NCBI RefSeq assembly: GCF_000186865.1
Contig: NW_008705561.1
Coordinates: forward strand, 1,133,559-1,197,558
From: Aureococcus anophagefferens
Lineage: Eukaryota; Sar; Pelagophyceae; Pelagomonadales; Pelagomonadaceae
Direction: 5' to 3'
Length of the DNA: 64,000 nt
Below, piece after piece: positions 39,185 to 47,862 of this stretch. Numbering within the stretch: the first letter of the stretch is position 1; every line of letters starts with the position of its first letter. The translations under genes were made by a program, and so were the position numbers. A model generated the notes under the pieces. That model saw only the letters and a program-made list of their open reading frames with translations, searched no databases and was not told the DNA's origin.

Positions 39185-40011
39185 TTCCCGACGAGGACGC
39201 CCTCGTCGATGAGGATACCCATGAGCATGTCGACGGACTCGTCGATGGTCATCTCGTTGTTCGGGAGGTCGACGTCCGGGTGCAGGGGCTTCTCGTAGGG
39301 CGCGTCGTCGGACATGCCCGTGAAGGACGTGATCTCGCCGGCCTTGACCTTGGCGTAGAGGCCCTTGGGGTCGCGCGCCTGGACGACGTCGATGTTGACG
39401 TTCATGTAGACCTCGAGGAACTTGAGGCCCATGTCGCCGTGGCGCGCCTTGGCCGCGTCGCGGTCCGCGCGGTAGGGCGACACGAGCGTCACGAGCGTGA
39501 TGACGCCGCCGGCGTTGAAGAGGCACGCGAGCTCGCCGACGCGGCGGACGCTCTCCGCGCGGTCCGCGGGCGAGAAGCCGAGGTCGCGGTTGAGGCCCGT
39601 GCGCACGTTGTCCCCGTCGAGCATCTGGACGACCTTGCCGTGCTCGAGGACGAGCCGCGCCTCGAGCGCGCCCGCGATCGTCGACTTGCCCGACCCGCTG
39701 AGGCCCGTCATCCAGAGCGTGATGCCCTTTTGCCCGATGGCGCCGTAGCGTTTCTTCCGCGGGAGGTGGCAGAGCTCCTGGGACCCGCCGGCCTCGGCGC
39801 CCGCGCACTCGATGATGTTCGGCGGCGTGTTCGCGAGGGCCGCTTCCCGGTAGGCGCCGATGTCGAAGTCGAGCGGGTTCTTGCAGGCCAGATCGCCGTT
39901 CGAGAATCCCAAAACGAATACGGAGCTGAGCACGATCGCGATGCCGCCGATATAGAGTTGCTTCTTCGTGAACGTATAGGCGCCGTCATGGCTTTCGTCG
40001 TAGGCGCCCAT
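39181..40011 (-). CDS. Adenylyl-sulfate (APS) kinase with N-terminal membrane anchor
   Basis: A 276-residue enzyme making PAPS from APS and ATP. The P-loop is GLSGSGKST. Family motifs follow: DGDNVRTGLNRDLGFS, then VSPYRADRDAAK (the usual SPYR), a pYxN-type VYMNVNIDVVQARDPKGLYAK and FTGMSDDAPYE. A single strong membrane span sits near residues 19-41 (LYIGGIAIVLSSVFVLGFS) with about 45 residues before the catalytic domain. It is therefore a membrane-anchored form rather than the soluble or sulfurylase-fused form. No intron is needed. PAPS would feed sulfotransferases such as the two in this window, but they are not adjacent. Stop codon shared with the helicase in CTAG. Confidence 0.93.
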   Translation of the reverse strand: MGAYDESHDGAYTFTKKQLYIGGIAIVLSSVFVLGFSNGDLACKNPLDFDIGAYREAALANTPPNIIECAGAEAGGSQELCHLPRKKRYGAIGQKGITLWMTGLSGSGKSTIAGALEARLVLEHGKVVQMLDGDNVRTGLNRDLGFSPADRAESVRRVGELACLFNAGGVITLVTLVSPYRADRDAAKARHGDMGLKFLEVYMNVNIDVVQARDPKGLYAKVKAGEITSFTGMSDDAPYEKPLHPDVDLPNNEMTIDESVDMLMGILIDEGVLVGN

Positions 40012-40160
40012 GTTCCGGGTCGGCGTCGACTTCTTGAAATGCGCCTCGTGGCCGAGGGGCTCCTACCTCGCGGCCTGGAGCACAACTCGAGGCGAGGAGA
40101 GCTCGTGCGTCGACTCGGGCTCGATCGGCAATATCGGCAATGGCAAATTCGCTGTTCTCT

Positions 40161-40246
40161 CCCCCTTCGGTCCTTCCCTGCGCCGCGGCTAAGCAAAATC
40201 GCTCCCCCTTCGGTTCTTCCCTGCGCCGCGGCTAAGCAAAATCGCT
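40161..40246. repeat. 43-bp tandem duplication
   Basis: Two head-to-tail copies (40161-40203 and 40204-40246) beginning CCCCCTTCGG differ at a single base (TCC/TTC). They lie upstream of the APS kinase start. Confidence 0.92.
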
Positions 40247-40263
40247 CAAAACTTTGCCCAGGG

Positions 40264-40509
40264 CTAAGCCCACCCCGAGAGCATCGCGTTCATGTCGTTC
40301 TCCATGCCCCCCTCGGCGGCGTCGTCGTCCTTGCGCTCGGCGGGCTTGGCGTTCAGGAACGCCAGGCACGCGAAGGTCGACGCGGAGAGGAACGCGGCGG
40401 CGACGCCAACGCCAAGCACGACTCGCCCGCGCGCAAGCGCAGCATCTCGGGCTCGGGGCGACGACGCGGCGAAAAAACTTAGGCTATGCTCGCGCGTCGA
40501 GGCCCGCAA
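40264..40509 (-). CDS. Possible small membrane protein
   Basis: An 81-residue frame with a membrane span (VVLGVGVAAAFLSASTFACLAF) and a charged tail (KPAERKDDDAAEGGMENDMN). The start lies 26 bp inside the 3' end of the MYND/SEL1 gene on the same strand, which is odd for separate transcripts. The true 5' end may therefore be elsewhere. The protein-like tail is the reason to keep it. Confidence 0.35.
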   Translation of the reverse strand: MRASTREHSLSFFAASSPRARDAALARGRVVLGVGVAAAFLSASTFACLAFLNAKPAERKDDDAAEGGMENDMNAMLSGWA

Positions 40510-41542
40510 GGGCCTCTATAGCATCCTCGAAGCCCTTGGCAGCGGCGCGCTCGAACCAGTATCTGGCTTTGTCGAGGTCGACAGTTATTTCCGTGCCTCT
40601 TCCGTGCCTGTACCAGTTGCCAAGGTTATGCTCTGCAATGGTAAAGCCCTGATCCGCCGCGAGCGCATAGTAGCGGAATGCTTCTTCAAATCTCTGCTCA
40701 GAATTGAGTAAAAACCCTAAACTGGCTTGCGCGGACGCGTCGCCCCGATCTGCGGCGTCGCGAATCAGCCGCTCCGCCTTCTTCTTGTCCAGCTTGACGC
40801 CCAACCCCTTCTCGTACATTTTCCCAAGAAGTGTCATCGCGCCCACGTCCCCGAGCTCCACAGCGCGCCGGTAAATCTTCGCGGCTTTCTTATCGGATTT
40901 CACGATGCCCATCCAACTGCGGCGGTACGCAAGTCCCAAAAACCTAATCGCTTCCGGCACTTCGTTCTCCACGTGGCGGCGCAGACACGCGAGCTGCTCC
41001 GCATCGGTTTCTGGGTGCGGTACAGGACAGAGGGGACACGCGCCGAAGCCGATCTTGTCACTGCACGACCTGCAGACCATCCGGCAGCAACAGACGCGAA
41101 ACACGCCCGCAATATTCACGTCCCACTCCTCGAGACAGATCGGGCACCGCGACCCGAGCCGTGCCGACGTCGGCTCCCGCTCTGGGTTCTCCTCGCGCCG
41201 CGCACGGGCCGCCTCGTGTTCCGCCGCGATGCGCGCGCGGACCTCGTCGGCGTGCGACCGAGGCGCGGGGCCGTAGAACACCGGCGGCGACGGCGCGCGC
41301 GTCGGCGCTTCCGCCCGCGCCGCCTCCGCGGCCTGGATCTTCTTGCAGACCTTCCGGTGGCCCCGGTCGCGCCAGTCGATGCGTTGGCAGTCCGTCGAAC
41401 AGTAGGCCGTCGTGCCGCACCCTTGGCAGGCCTTGGCCTTGTCGGCGCCGCAGATCGTGCAGGTCTTGAGAGTGTCGAGTTTTTTGCCCTTCGCTCGGGC
41501 CATGCGAGTCTCATACTCCAACTTCTTCTCCCGCCACGACAT
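40484..41542 (-). CDS. MYND finger, RING-like and SEL1-repeat protein
   Basis: A 352-residue protein. The MYND finger is at residues 25-65 (CTICGADKAKACQGC, YCSTDCQ, HRKVC). A RING-like Cys cluster follows (CPICLEEWDVN, CCCRMVCRSC, CPLC). Then SEL1 repeats fill the C-terminus (A-x2-LG-x2-Y-x(2-4)-G type: AMTLLGKMYEKGLGV, AQASLGFLLNSEQ, AEHNLGNWYRHGRG). RING plus SEL1 suggests an E3-ligase-like adaptor, but the activity is unproven. I chose the start just before the finger; the frame stays open upstream with Ala-rich, unlikely sequence. GC is lower than that of its neighbours. Confidence 0.85.
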   Translation of the reverse strand: MSWREKKLEYETRMARAKGKKLDTLKTCTICGADKAKACQGCGTTAYCSTDCQRIDWRDRGHRKVCKKIQAAEAARAEAPTRAPSPPVFYGPAPRSHADEVRARIAAEHEAARARREENPEREPTSARLGSRCPICLEEWDVNIAGVFRVCCCRMVCRSCSDKIGFGACPLCPVPHPETDAEQLACLRRHVENEVPEAIRFLGLAYRRSWMGIVKSDKKAAKIYRRAVELGDVGAMTLLGKMYEKGLGVKLDKKKAERLIRDAADRGDASAQASLGFLLNSEQRFEEAFRYYALAADQGFTIAEHNLGNWYRHGRGTEITVDLDKARYWFERAAAKGFEDAIEALAGLDARA

Positions 41543-41705
41543 GACTCTGAGCGCTTCCTTGCGACAGGGGGGGGCAGAGGCACTCGAGGGAGCACCGCGC
41601 GCTAGAGCCGCGCTCGCCAAAGACGTCCACAGGACTCGATTGCACCAGGTCCTCCTCCTTGCAGCCGCACCTCTCGCACCCCGTAGGCTATACGACGGCA
41701 CCACC

Positions 41706-43054
41706 ATGCGCGCCCGCGCCTTGTTCGTCGCCACGCTAAGTTTCTGCGCTTCAGCGGAAACAAGAGTCTCCACCTTCGCCGAGCTCGAGGCGGCGATCGG
41801 CGACGGCGCCCATATCAAAATCGACGCGGGTATCACCTTCCAACGCACGCTCGTGATTCCCGGCGGCGCCGCCGTCACGATCGAATCGCCCTACCCCCAT
41901 CGGCGCTCGCTCGACGCGGCCAACGCGATCCAGCACTTCCACGTCGACGGCGCGCTCACGCTCCACGGCGTCACGCTCACGAACGGTTTCGCGGACGCGG
42001 ATTCCTGCGGCCACTCCCACCAGCACGGCCTCAACCACGAGTGCCGGGGCGGTTCGATCTACGCGGGCCTGGGCGCATCGCTCTCCCTCGTCGACGTGGA
42101 GATCTTCCGGTCGAGGGCGCGGCACGGCGGCGCCGTCTACGCGGCGCACGCGACGGTCGACGTCGTCCACTCCGTCTTCGAGGAGAATCGCGCGTCGGAG
42201 GAGGGAGGCGCGTTCTACGTCCTCGACGCCGTATCGGGCGACGACGACGGCGCGGCCGCCGCGACGACGTTCGCGGCGACGGAGTCGACGTTCCTCTACA
42301 ACGTCGCGGCGGAATCCGGCGCGGTCTTCGTCGCCGGCACCGCGACGCTCACCGACGTCGTCTTCCGCGACAACGAGGCCACGGAGGGCCGCGGCGGCGC
42401 GCTGCGGGTCGACGACGGCTTCGCGTCGCTCCTGCGCTGCGACTTCCGCGCGAACGGCGCGTTGACCGAAGGCGGCGGCATCTGGGTGGAGGACAAGGCA
42501 TCTATCTACGTGAGCTCGACGACGTTCGCTTCGAACTCGCCCGACGACGTCACGCGGACCGCAGCGGCGCCAACGAGGGCGACGTCGAGTGCCTCGCGGC
42601 GTGCCCGTCGCCGAGCCACGGGACCTGCGCGGCCGCGGGCATCTGCTTCTCCTGCGCCTGCGCCGCTCCCCACGTCGTCGACGAGTCCGCTTCGTCCTCG
42701 AAGAAGTCGTCGAAGCTTCCGGTCGGCGAGGCCGTCGCGAAGGTGGAGGTTCTCATCATCATCCACGTGCTCGCGGTGGTGCTCGTCGCCGCCGCCGTGG
42801 CCTGCTACCGCCGTCGCCGCGCGAAGGACCACGACGCGCGCGGGGACGTCGAGCTCGAGGGCATCGCGCCCCGGCGCGCGGAGCCGGCGCCGCGCCCGCC
42901 GCGCGACGACGCCGAGGCCCCGCCGGACGCGGCGACGCCGCTCCAGGACGCCGCCGGGGTCCAGGGCGCGGTCTCGCCGCTCCACGCGGAGGCCGCCGAG
43001 CCCAAGGCGGACACGCCCGGCCTCCGAGCCGTCGCGCACACGCGCGCCGCCTAA
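41706..43054 (+). CDS. Parallel beta-helix cell-surface protein, one break unresolved
   Basis: Signal peptide (MRARALFVATLSFCASAET), then repeated rungs typical of pectate-lyase-like or Pmp beta-helices (GGAVYAAHATVDVVHSVFEEN, GGAFYVLDA, GGALRVDDG, GGGIWVEDKASI). After about 42550 the reading frame changes: the first frame becomes Arg-rich and the + frame two bases on carries GANEGDVECLAACPSPSHGT. That frame continues with further Cys, one membrane span (VEVLIIIHVLAVVLVAAAVACY) and a Pro/Ala/Glu-rich tail. The switch is either a short intron, with GT donors at 42510, 42524 or 42549 and AG acceptors at 42564, 42577 or 42589, or a one-base error. The likely product is a type I membrane adhesin-like protein; function unknown. 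Confidence 0.7.
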
Positions 43055-43191
43055 GTTCGCACCGCCCGGGGACCTCTCTCTCTCGCACACCACGCCTACG
43101 CGCCTACCTTGATCGGGCGCGGGCACTGGGGCGCCGGAAGCCTCACATGTTGAACGTCGCTTGCCCCTCGTTGACGTTGAGGGGTGAGGCG

Positions 43192-44010
43192 ATGGCGTCG
43201 TCATCTCGACCGCTCCTGAGGCTGAGCGGCCTGCTCGCCCTCTGCGCGCAGGGCCTCGTCGTCCGGCGGCCGCCACGACTCGCGCGGCGCCACGCCCGGC
43301 CGGCGTGCGCGATGCGCCTCAATCCGGAAAAGTTCGACGGCTCGGACCTGACCATCACGGAGTACCCCATGCCGGTGCTGCGCGGGCCCTGCGCGGACAT
43401 CGTCGACTTCGACGACGACTTCAAGCAGACGTGCAAGGAGATGATGTCCATCATGTACCAGGCCGACGGCGTCGGCCTCGCGGCGACGCAGGTCGGCCTC
43501 TGGAAGCGGTTCTTCGTCTACAACCCGACCGGCGACAGGCTCATGAAGCCCTACGAGCGCATCGTCGTGAACCCGCGCATCACCAAGTATGGCGAGGCGA
43601 CGGCCGACGAGGAGGAGGGCTGCCTCTCGAGCCGGAGCGAGAACTGCGCGGGCGTCATCCGCCGGTCGCTGGACATCTGGGTCGAGTACGTCGACGAGCG
43701 CAACAAAAAGCGGACGAAGAAGCTCAGCGGCTTCGAGGCCCGCGTCTTCCAGCACGAGTACGACCACATCGAGGGCGTGCTCCACATCGACCGCCTGTCG
43801 CCCGAGGACCGCGCCAAGGTCGAGCCGGAGCTCGAGAGGATGGTCGCCGAGTACGGCCCCGGCGGCGCGCTGACCCTGACGCCGGAGATCCTCGCGGCGT
43901 TGCGGCCCGAGGTCCGCTCGGGCCGCATGCCGCCCATGGAGCCGCCGGCCGCGCCCGCGAAGAAGGCGAAGAAGAAGAAGAAGAAGCCCGCGAAGACGGG
44001 CTTCGGCTAA
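43192..44010 (+). CDS. Organellar peptide deformylase
   Basis: A 272-residue enzyme that removes the formyl group from the initiator Met of organelle-made proteins. The three signature motifs are present: GVGLAATQVG (GxGLAAxQ), EEGCLS (EGCLS, metal-binding Cys) and QHEYDHIEGVL (HExxH, two metal His plus the catalytic Glu). The N-terminal 40 residues (MASSSRPLLRLSGLLALCAQ, then Arg-rich) look like a hydrophobic signal plus basic transit region, so plastid or mitochondrial targeting is expected. The C-terminus has a long Lys-rich tail (KKAKKKKKKPAK) beyond the usual end. An upstream in-frame ATG at 43147 is less likely. It converges on the next gene with 9 bp between them. Confidence 0.94.
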   Translation: MASSSRPLLRLSGLLALCAQGLVVRRPPRLARRHARPACAMRLNPEKFDGSDLTITEYPMPVLRGPCADIVDFDDDFKQTCKEMMSIMYQADGVGLAATQVGLWKRFFVYNPTGDRLMKPYERIVVNPRITKYGEATADEEEGCLSSRSENCAGVIRRSLDIWVEYVDERNKKRTKKLSGFEARVFQHEYDHIEGVLHIDRLSPEDRAKVEPELERMVAEYGPGGALTLTPEILAALRPEVRSGRMPPMEPPAAPAKKAKKKKKKPAKTGFG

Positions 44011-44019
44011 TACGAGTTT

Positions 44020-44966
44020 TTAGAGCCAGGGCGACGGGAGCTCCGCCTGCGGCGGGCAGCCGCCCTGGTCCTCGGGCAGGAACGGCTTCTCCCAGGCCGC
44101 GACGAGGTCGTCCATCGCCATGCCCGCGACGGCGCCGCCGTACCTGCCGCTGTCCGGTCCCAGCGCGGCTTTGTAGAAGCAGTCGACCCAGCACGGCGAC
44201 GACGTGTTGCGCGCCTGGTCGCCGCAGGCGTCGAAGCAGCCCGGCGCCGACGCCTGGACGATGTCGCCGAACACGCGCACGTGACACTCCCGCGTGACGA
44301 TCTTCTCGACGCTCGCGACGCGCCAGTGCTTCCCGTATTGCTCCTTGAGCGTCGAGTACCAGTAGCCGGGCTTTTCCGGCGACAGCTTCTTCAAGACGTG
44401 CGCGTCGTAGCACTCCGACGGCTTGCTCCCGACGTGGCAGAAGTCGCGGCGGCGGCCGCTCGTGTTATTGGACGCGTAGTGGTCGTAGAGGTTCTGGCGC
44501 CCGACGGTATCGTCGCACGGGAAGACGCGGTCCCACTCGTCCATGCAGTAGCAACAATACGTCCCGTCCTCGCACGCGTTGCCGTGGCCGTCGGTGCCGT
44601 TGACGCCGATGTTGCACTTCGCGTAGGCGTCGGAGAAGCCGCCGTCGATTTCGAGGGTCAGCTTGTTGACGACGAGGTTCGGCGCGACGGCCTCCTGGTT
44701 CGCGCAGCCGTGGGCTTCGTGGGCCGGGTCCGCGCAGGCGAGCGGTGCGATGAGCACCTCCTCGAGGTCGAAAAAGAGATCCCCGACGGCGTCGCCTACC
44801 AAGCAGGACGGTGACGATTTCTCGTTGTGTGAGGACGCTGGGCGTCGCCCGTGTCCATGTTCACCGGTATGGCGCCGAACTCGTGCGGGTTCACATGATA
44901 GACGGTGATGATTTTTTTGATGGCCTGCACCGCCGTCGCGAGCAGGAGTCCGCTCGAGAGCTTCAT
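44020..44966 (-). CDS. Secreted Cys-rich protein, unknown family
   Basis: Exons 44966-44849 and 44795-44020 encode 297 residues; the intron is a shortened introner (44796-44848). Signal peptide MKLSSGLLLATAVQA is followed by a beta-rich start (IITVYHVNPHEFGAIPVNMDTGDAVGDLFFD). The body is rich in Cys, often paired (CEDGTYCCYC, CFDACGD, CWVDCFY), with glycosylation sites NGT, NNTS and NTS. I do not recognise the family. Disulfide-stabilised secreted or vacuolar function is the safest reading. The start is just downstream of an A-rich stretch (44982-44991 on the + strand), and the gene is divergent from the methyltransferase. Confidence 0.75.
44796..44848 (-). mobile_element. Introner, family A, internally deleted (53-nt intron, GC-AG)
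   Basis: In the sense direction it keeps the perfect target repeat GCGACGCC, the left CAGCGTCCT and the right GAGAAATCGTCACCGTCC and GCTTGGTAG. It lacks the left inverted-repeat arm and middle (about 35 nt). It still splices in frame (DTG/DAVGD), so the left arm is not needed for splicing. Confidence 0.9.
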
Positions 44967-45073
44967 TGCGAAGGGCAGCCAAAAAAAACTCCCTACCTTG
45001 AACTGAAACATCCCCCCGAAACTCGACAATCGTTCTTCCGCCAGCGTATGGGGCTGCCCTGAGCTGGTCAACG

Positions 45074-46068
45074 ATGGGACGCCTCAGCATGTCGTCGCTC
45101 GCCACCACGCTCCCCGAGCTCAAGGAGGCGCGCGTGACGACGAAGCACGCCTTCACGGGACGGATGTGCGCGGCGTCGCGCGACGTCGAGACCAAGCGCC
45201 CGGACTCGCTCTTCGTGGATCCGCTGGCGCACAAGCTCGCCGGCACCGAGGGCCGCGGCGCGCCCATGGGCTCCTGGATCCTCGTGCCGCGGACGCGGCG
45301 CGGCGACGACTGCCTCGTGGAGCACTACGGCAGGGGCTGCCGCCAGCTCGTGCTCCTGGGCGCGGGCATGGACGCGCGCGCGTACCGCGCCTTCGCTCCG
45401 GGGGCCGACGCGCCGCCGGACGCGCGCTCCGTGACCCTCGACGGGCTCGCGGTCTTCGAGGTGGACCAGCAGACGACCTTCGACGTCAAGGAGCCGTTAG
45501 TCGCCAGAGCGCCGCTCGCCGTCGAGTCGCGGCGCGTCGTCGGGACGGACTTCGCGAAGGGACCGACGGCCTGGAGCGACCAGCTGCTGCACTGCGGCTT
45601 CGACGCGTCCGTGCCGACGGTCTGGCTCAGCGTCCTGCGGCCGCGACGATTTTCGAGAGATTTTGACCGGGGGAACAAACAAAGAATCGTCACCGACGTG
45701 CTTGGTAGGTCTGGCTCCTCGAGGGGCTGCTGTATTACTTACGAGAGGGCGACGTCGCCGCGCTCCTGCGCGCCGTCGGGAAGCTCTCCGCCGTCGGCTC
45801 GGCCGTCTTCCACGACTCCATCACGCGCTCGTTCGTCGACGTCGGCGTCGCGCCGGGAGGTGCACCTTTCCTGAGCGGCAGCGACGACTACGCGGGCCTC
45901 TGGCGCCGCGCGGGCTTCCAGCAGACGCAGGTGAGGGACCTGTCGTCGATCACCGTCGACCGCGGGTCGCGCTGCCTCACGCACGAAGACCCAGCATTCG
46001 AGCTCACGCCGGCGCGGTGCCGCGGCCAGAGGCTCGTGCTGTTCGTCGAGGCCGTCAAGACGAGTTAG
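45074..46068 (+). CDS. SAM-dependent methyltransferase, LCMT/PPM1-like
   Basis: Exons 45074-45619 and 45709-46068 encode 301 residues; the intron is an introner. The hallmark LVLLGAGMDARAYR matches the SAM-binding G-x-G-x-D-x-R-x-x-R motif of the leucine-carboxyl-methyltransferase superfamily (PF04072), in particular the bacterial-style TIGR00027 branch. Splicing restores PTVWLLEGLLYYL, another conserved block of this family (W-x-x-E-G-x-x-x-Y). The C-terminus (RLVLFVEAVKTS) is complete. The substrate is unknown; many members act on small molecules or polyketide-type products rather than PP2A. The bacterial flavour could reflect old transfer, but codon use matches the host. Confidence 0.88.
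45620..45708 (+). mobile_element. Introner, family A (89-nt intron, GT-AG)
   Basis: Target repeat GTCTGGCTC (9 bases identical) at 45620-45628 and 45709-45717. The interior carries CAGCGTCCTGCGGCC, GACGATTTTCGAGAG and AATCGTCACCGACGTGC, ending TTGGTAG. The GT donor lies in the target repeat. Confidence 0.94.
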
Positions 46069-46258
46069 GGGGCGAGTAAGTACACGAGGGATTCCCGCCT
46101 AGGGACGGGGCTCCGACGGAGAGGACGAAACGACCGGGCGGCGCGGCGGTTCGTCGAGGACGAGTGGGCGCGCGCGCGCGGGCTTGAAGTATATCCACTT
46201 CCAGAGAACACCCGCGGGCGACGCCGGCGTATCCATCTGTTTCTACCACATTGCAACC

Positions 46259-47743
46259 ATGGCCCTGAAGCTGATCCTCTTCGCCGCCCTCGCGGTCGCT
46301 TCGGACGCGTCTTCCATCCTGCGTGAGGCGAAGGACAACGTCAAGAAGCAGATGACGGACCAGAACGCTCGTCGCACCCAGGTGATCGATCCCCCCCCCC
46401 CTCGATCGCCTGGGCCCCCTCATTCCCCGCGACGCCTTCGGGGGCGCCCTCGGAAGCCCGTACCGCCCTGAGGCCCCGAAGCCGTCGACCGAGCCCGCCG
46501 CCGCCGCGCCTGACGCGTCCGACGACCGCCGCGACCCGTCGTTTTTTTCTCGACGCGACGGACGCGCAGCCGCTCGCTCGGGGGGGGCGCCCGACCTTCC
46601 GGGAAAGCCGCTCCTACTCGGAGTCCTACTGCGCGACCGCACTCGGGACCTCCAAACCGCTCCGTAGGATGTTGACGCGTGCGGGTGCACGTTCCCGTTC
46701 AAGACCGAGACCACGGCCGACGACGGCTCGATCACACCATTCCGCTACTACGGGTGCATGGTCACGGACACGGCCGACTACGGGTGGACCGTAGACACGG
46801 AGCCGTGGTGCGAGTACCACTACGACACGGACGCCGACGGCGCGAACGACGTCAACGGCTGGGGCTACTGCGGCGCCAAGGGCGCCCTGGAGCCGGAGGG
46901 CGACCTGGACTGCGTCGAGGGCCTGGACCCCGACGCGAAGACGTCGAGCGAGGCCTGCTTCGGCTGCGCGGAGCTCGCGGCGCTCGTCGGCGGCGAATTC
47001 ACCGGCGCGTGCATCGACAACTACGGCGACGGCTTCTACTGCGACACGTACTGGACCCTCAAGGACCGCCTCGACCGCGACATCGACGCGGAGCCCTACT
47101 ACTGGATGTACTGCGACGCACCCACGGACGAGGCGCCCCGCGCGTTCACCGACGACGACATGGTCGCGGGCTACGGCTGCTCCGTGGACGGCGAGCCCGA
47201 GTTCGGCCCCCTGCCGCCGGCGGACGAAGAAGATCACCACGACGACCACGACGGCCACGACCACGACCACGACGCCCATACGTGCTACTCGGCGCCGGGC
47301 GAGGTCATCCACGAGGACTGCGCCTGCGACGCGACCTGCGCGACCTGCGGCTACAACGCCGCGCCGACGGACTACCGCGACTGCATCGCGTGCGCGGAGG
47401 GCCTCTGCCTGCGCGCGCGGACGGCGCCCCGGAGCCGGGATGGGACCGGTCCCTGGACCCGCGCCAGGTCGCGCGGGTCCACACGCGGCGCCGCGACTTC
47501 GACGTCCTGCGCTCCGTCGGCCCTCTCCCCGCGTGGCTCGACCCGCGCGACGGCCGCCGCCGCGTCGCGAAGCCCAATGCCGAGAGCCGCCAGACGCACG
47601 CGAGCTCGCGATTTTGGAAGAAGGGCGCCTTCATGACCCAGGCGCAGCTCGACGCCGAGGGCTACGCCCGGGACCACGCCACGGGCCTTGGCCCAAGCGC
47701 GGCCCGCCGCGCGCGTCGATGCGACCACCCGCCCCTCAGTTAG
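46259..47743 (+). CDS. Secreted Cys/Asp-rich protein with His-rich run
   Basis: Exons 46259-46381, 46668-47414 and 47468-47743 encode 381 residues. Signal peptide MALKLILFAALAVASDASS. Intron 1 (286 nt) is GT-AG with a long C run; intron 2 (53 nt) has a GCGCGG donor and a CCAG acceptor and corrects an apparent frame change. The mature protein is rich in Cys, Asp and Tyr (CGCTFPFK, CEYHYDTDADG, CFGCAEL, CDTYWTL, CACDATCATCGY) and has a HHDDHDGHDHDHDAH run likely to bind metal. The C-terminus is basic (VHTRRRDFDVLR to the end). The Cys pattern has an EGF/fibronectin-II flavour, but no firm family is assigned. Confidence 0.68.
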
Positions 47744-47862
47744 CCGGTGTTTTATTGTACCCAACGCGACGGAGGTGTTCGGAGTCGACGTGAACCGCCC
47801 CGGAGCGTCCGTGCGCCACTGGCAACGCACGATGCCGACGGCCGCGTGCGTTAGGGCGCGAG

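Noticed and set aside
47390..47470. Apparent frameshift in the secreted Cys/Asp-rich gene
   Set aside because: A 53-nt intron (47415-47467) with the same GCGCG donor as other short introns and a CCAG acceptor restores the frame exactly, so no sequence error is needed.
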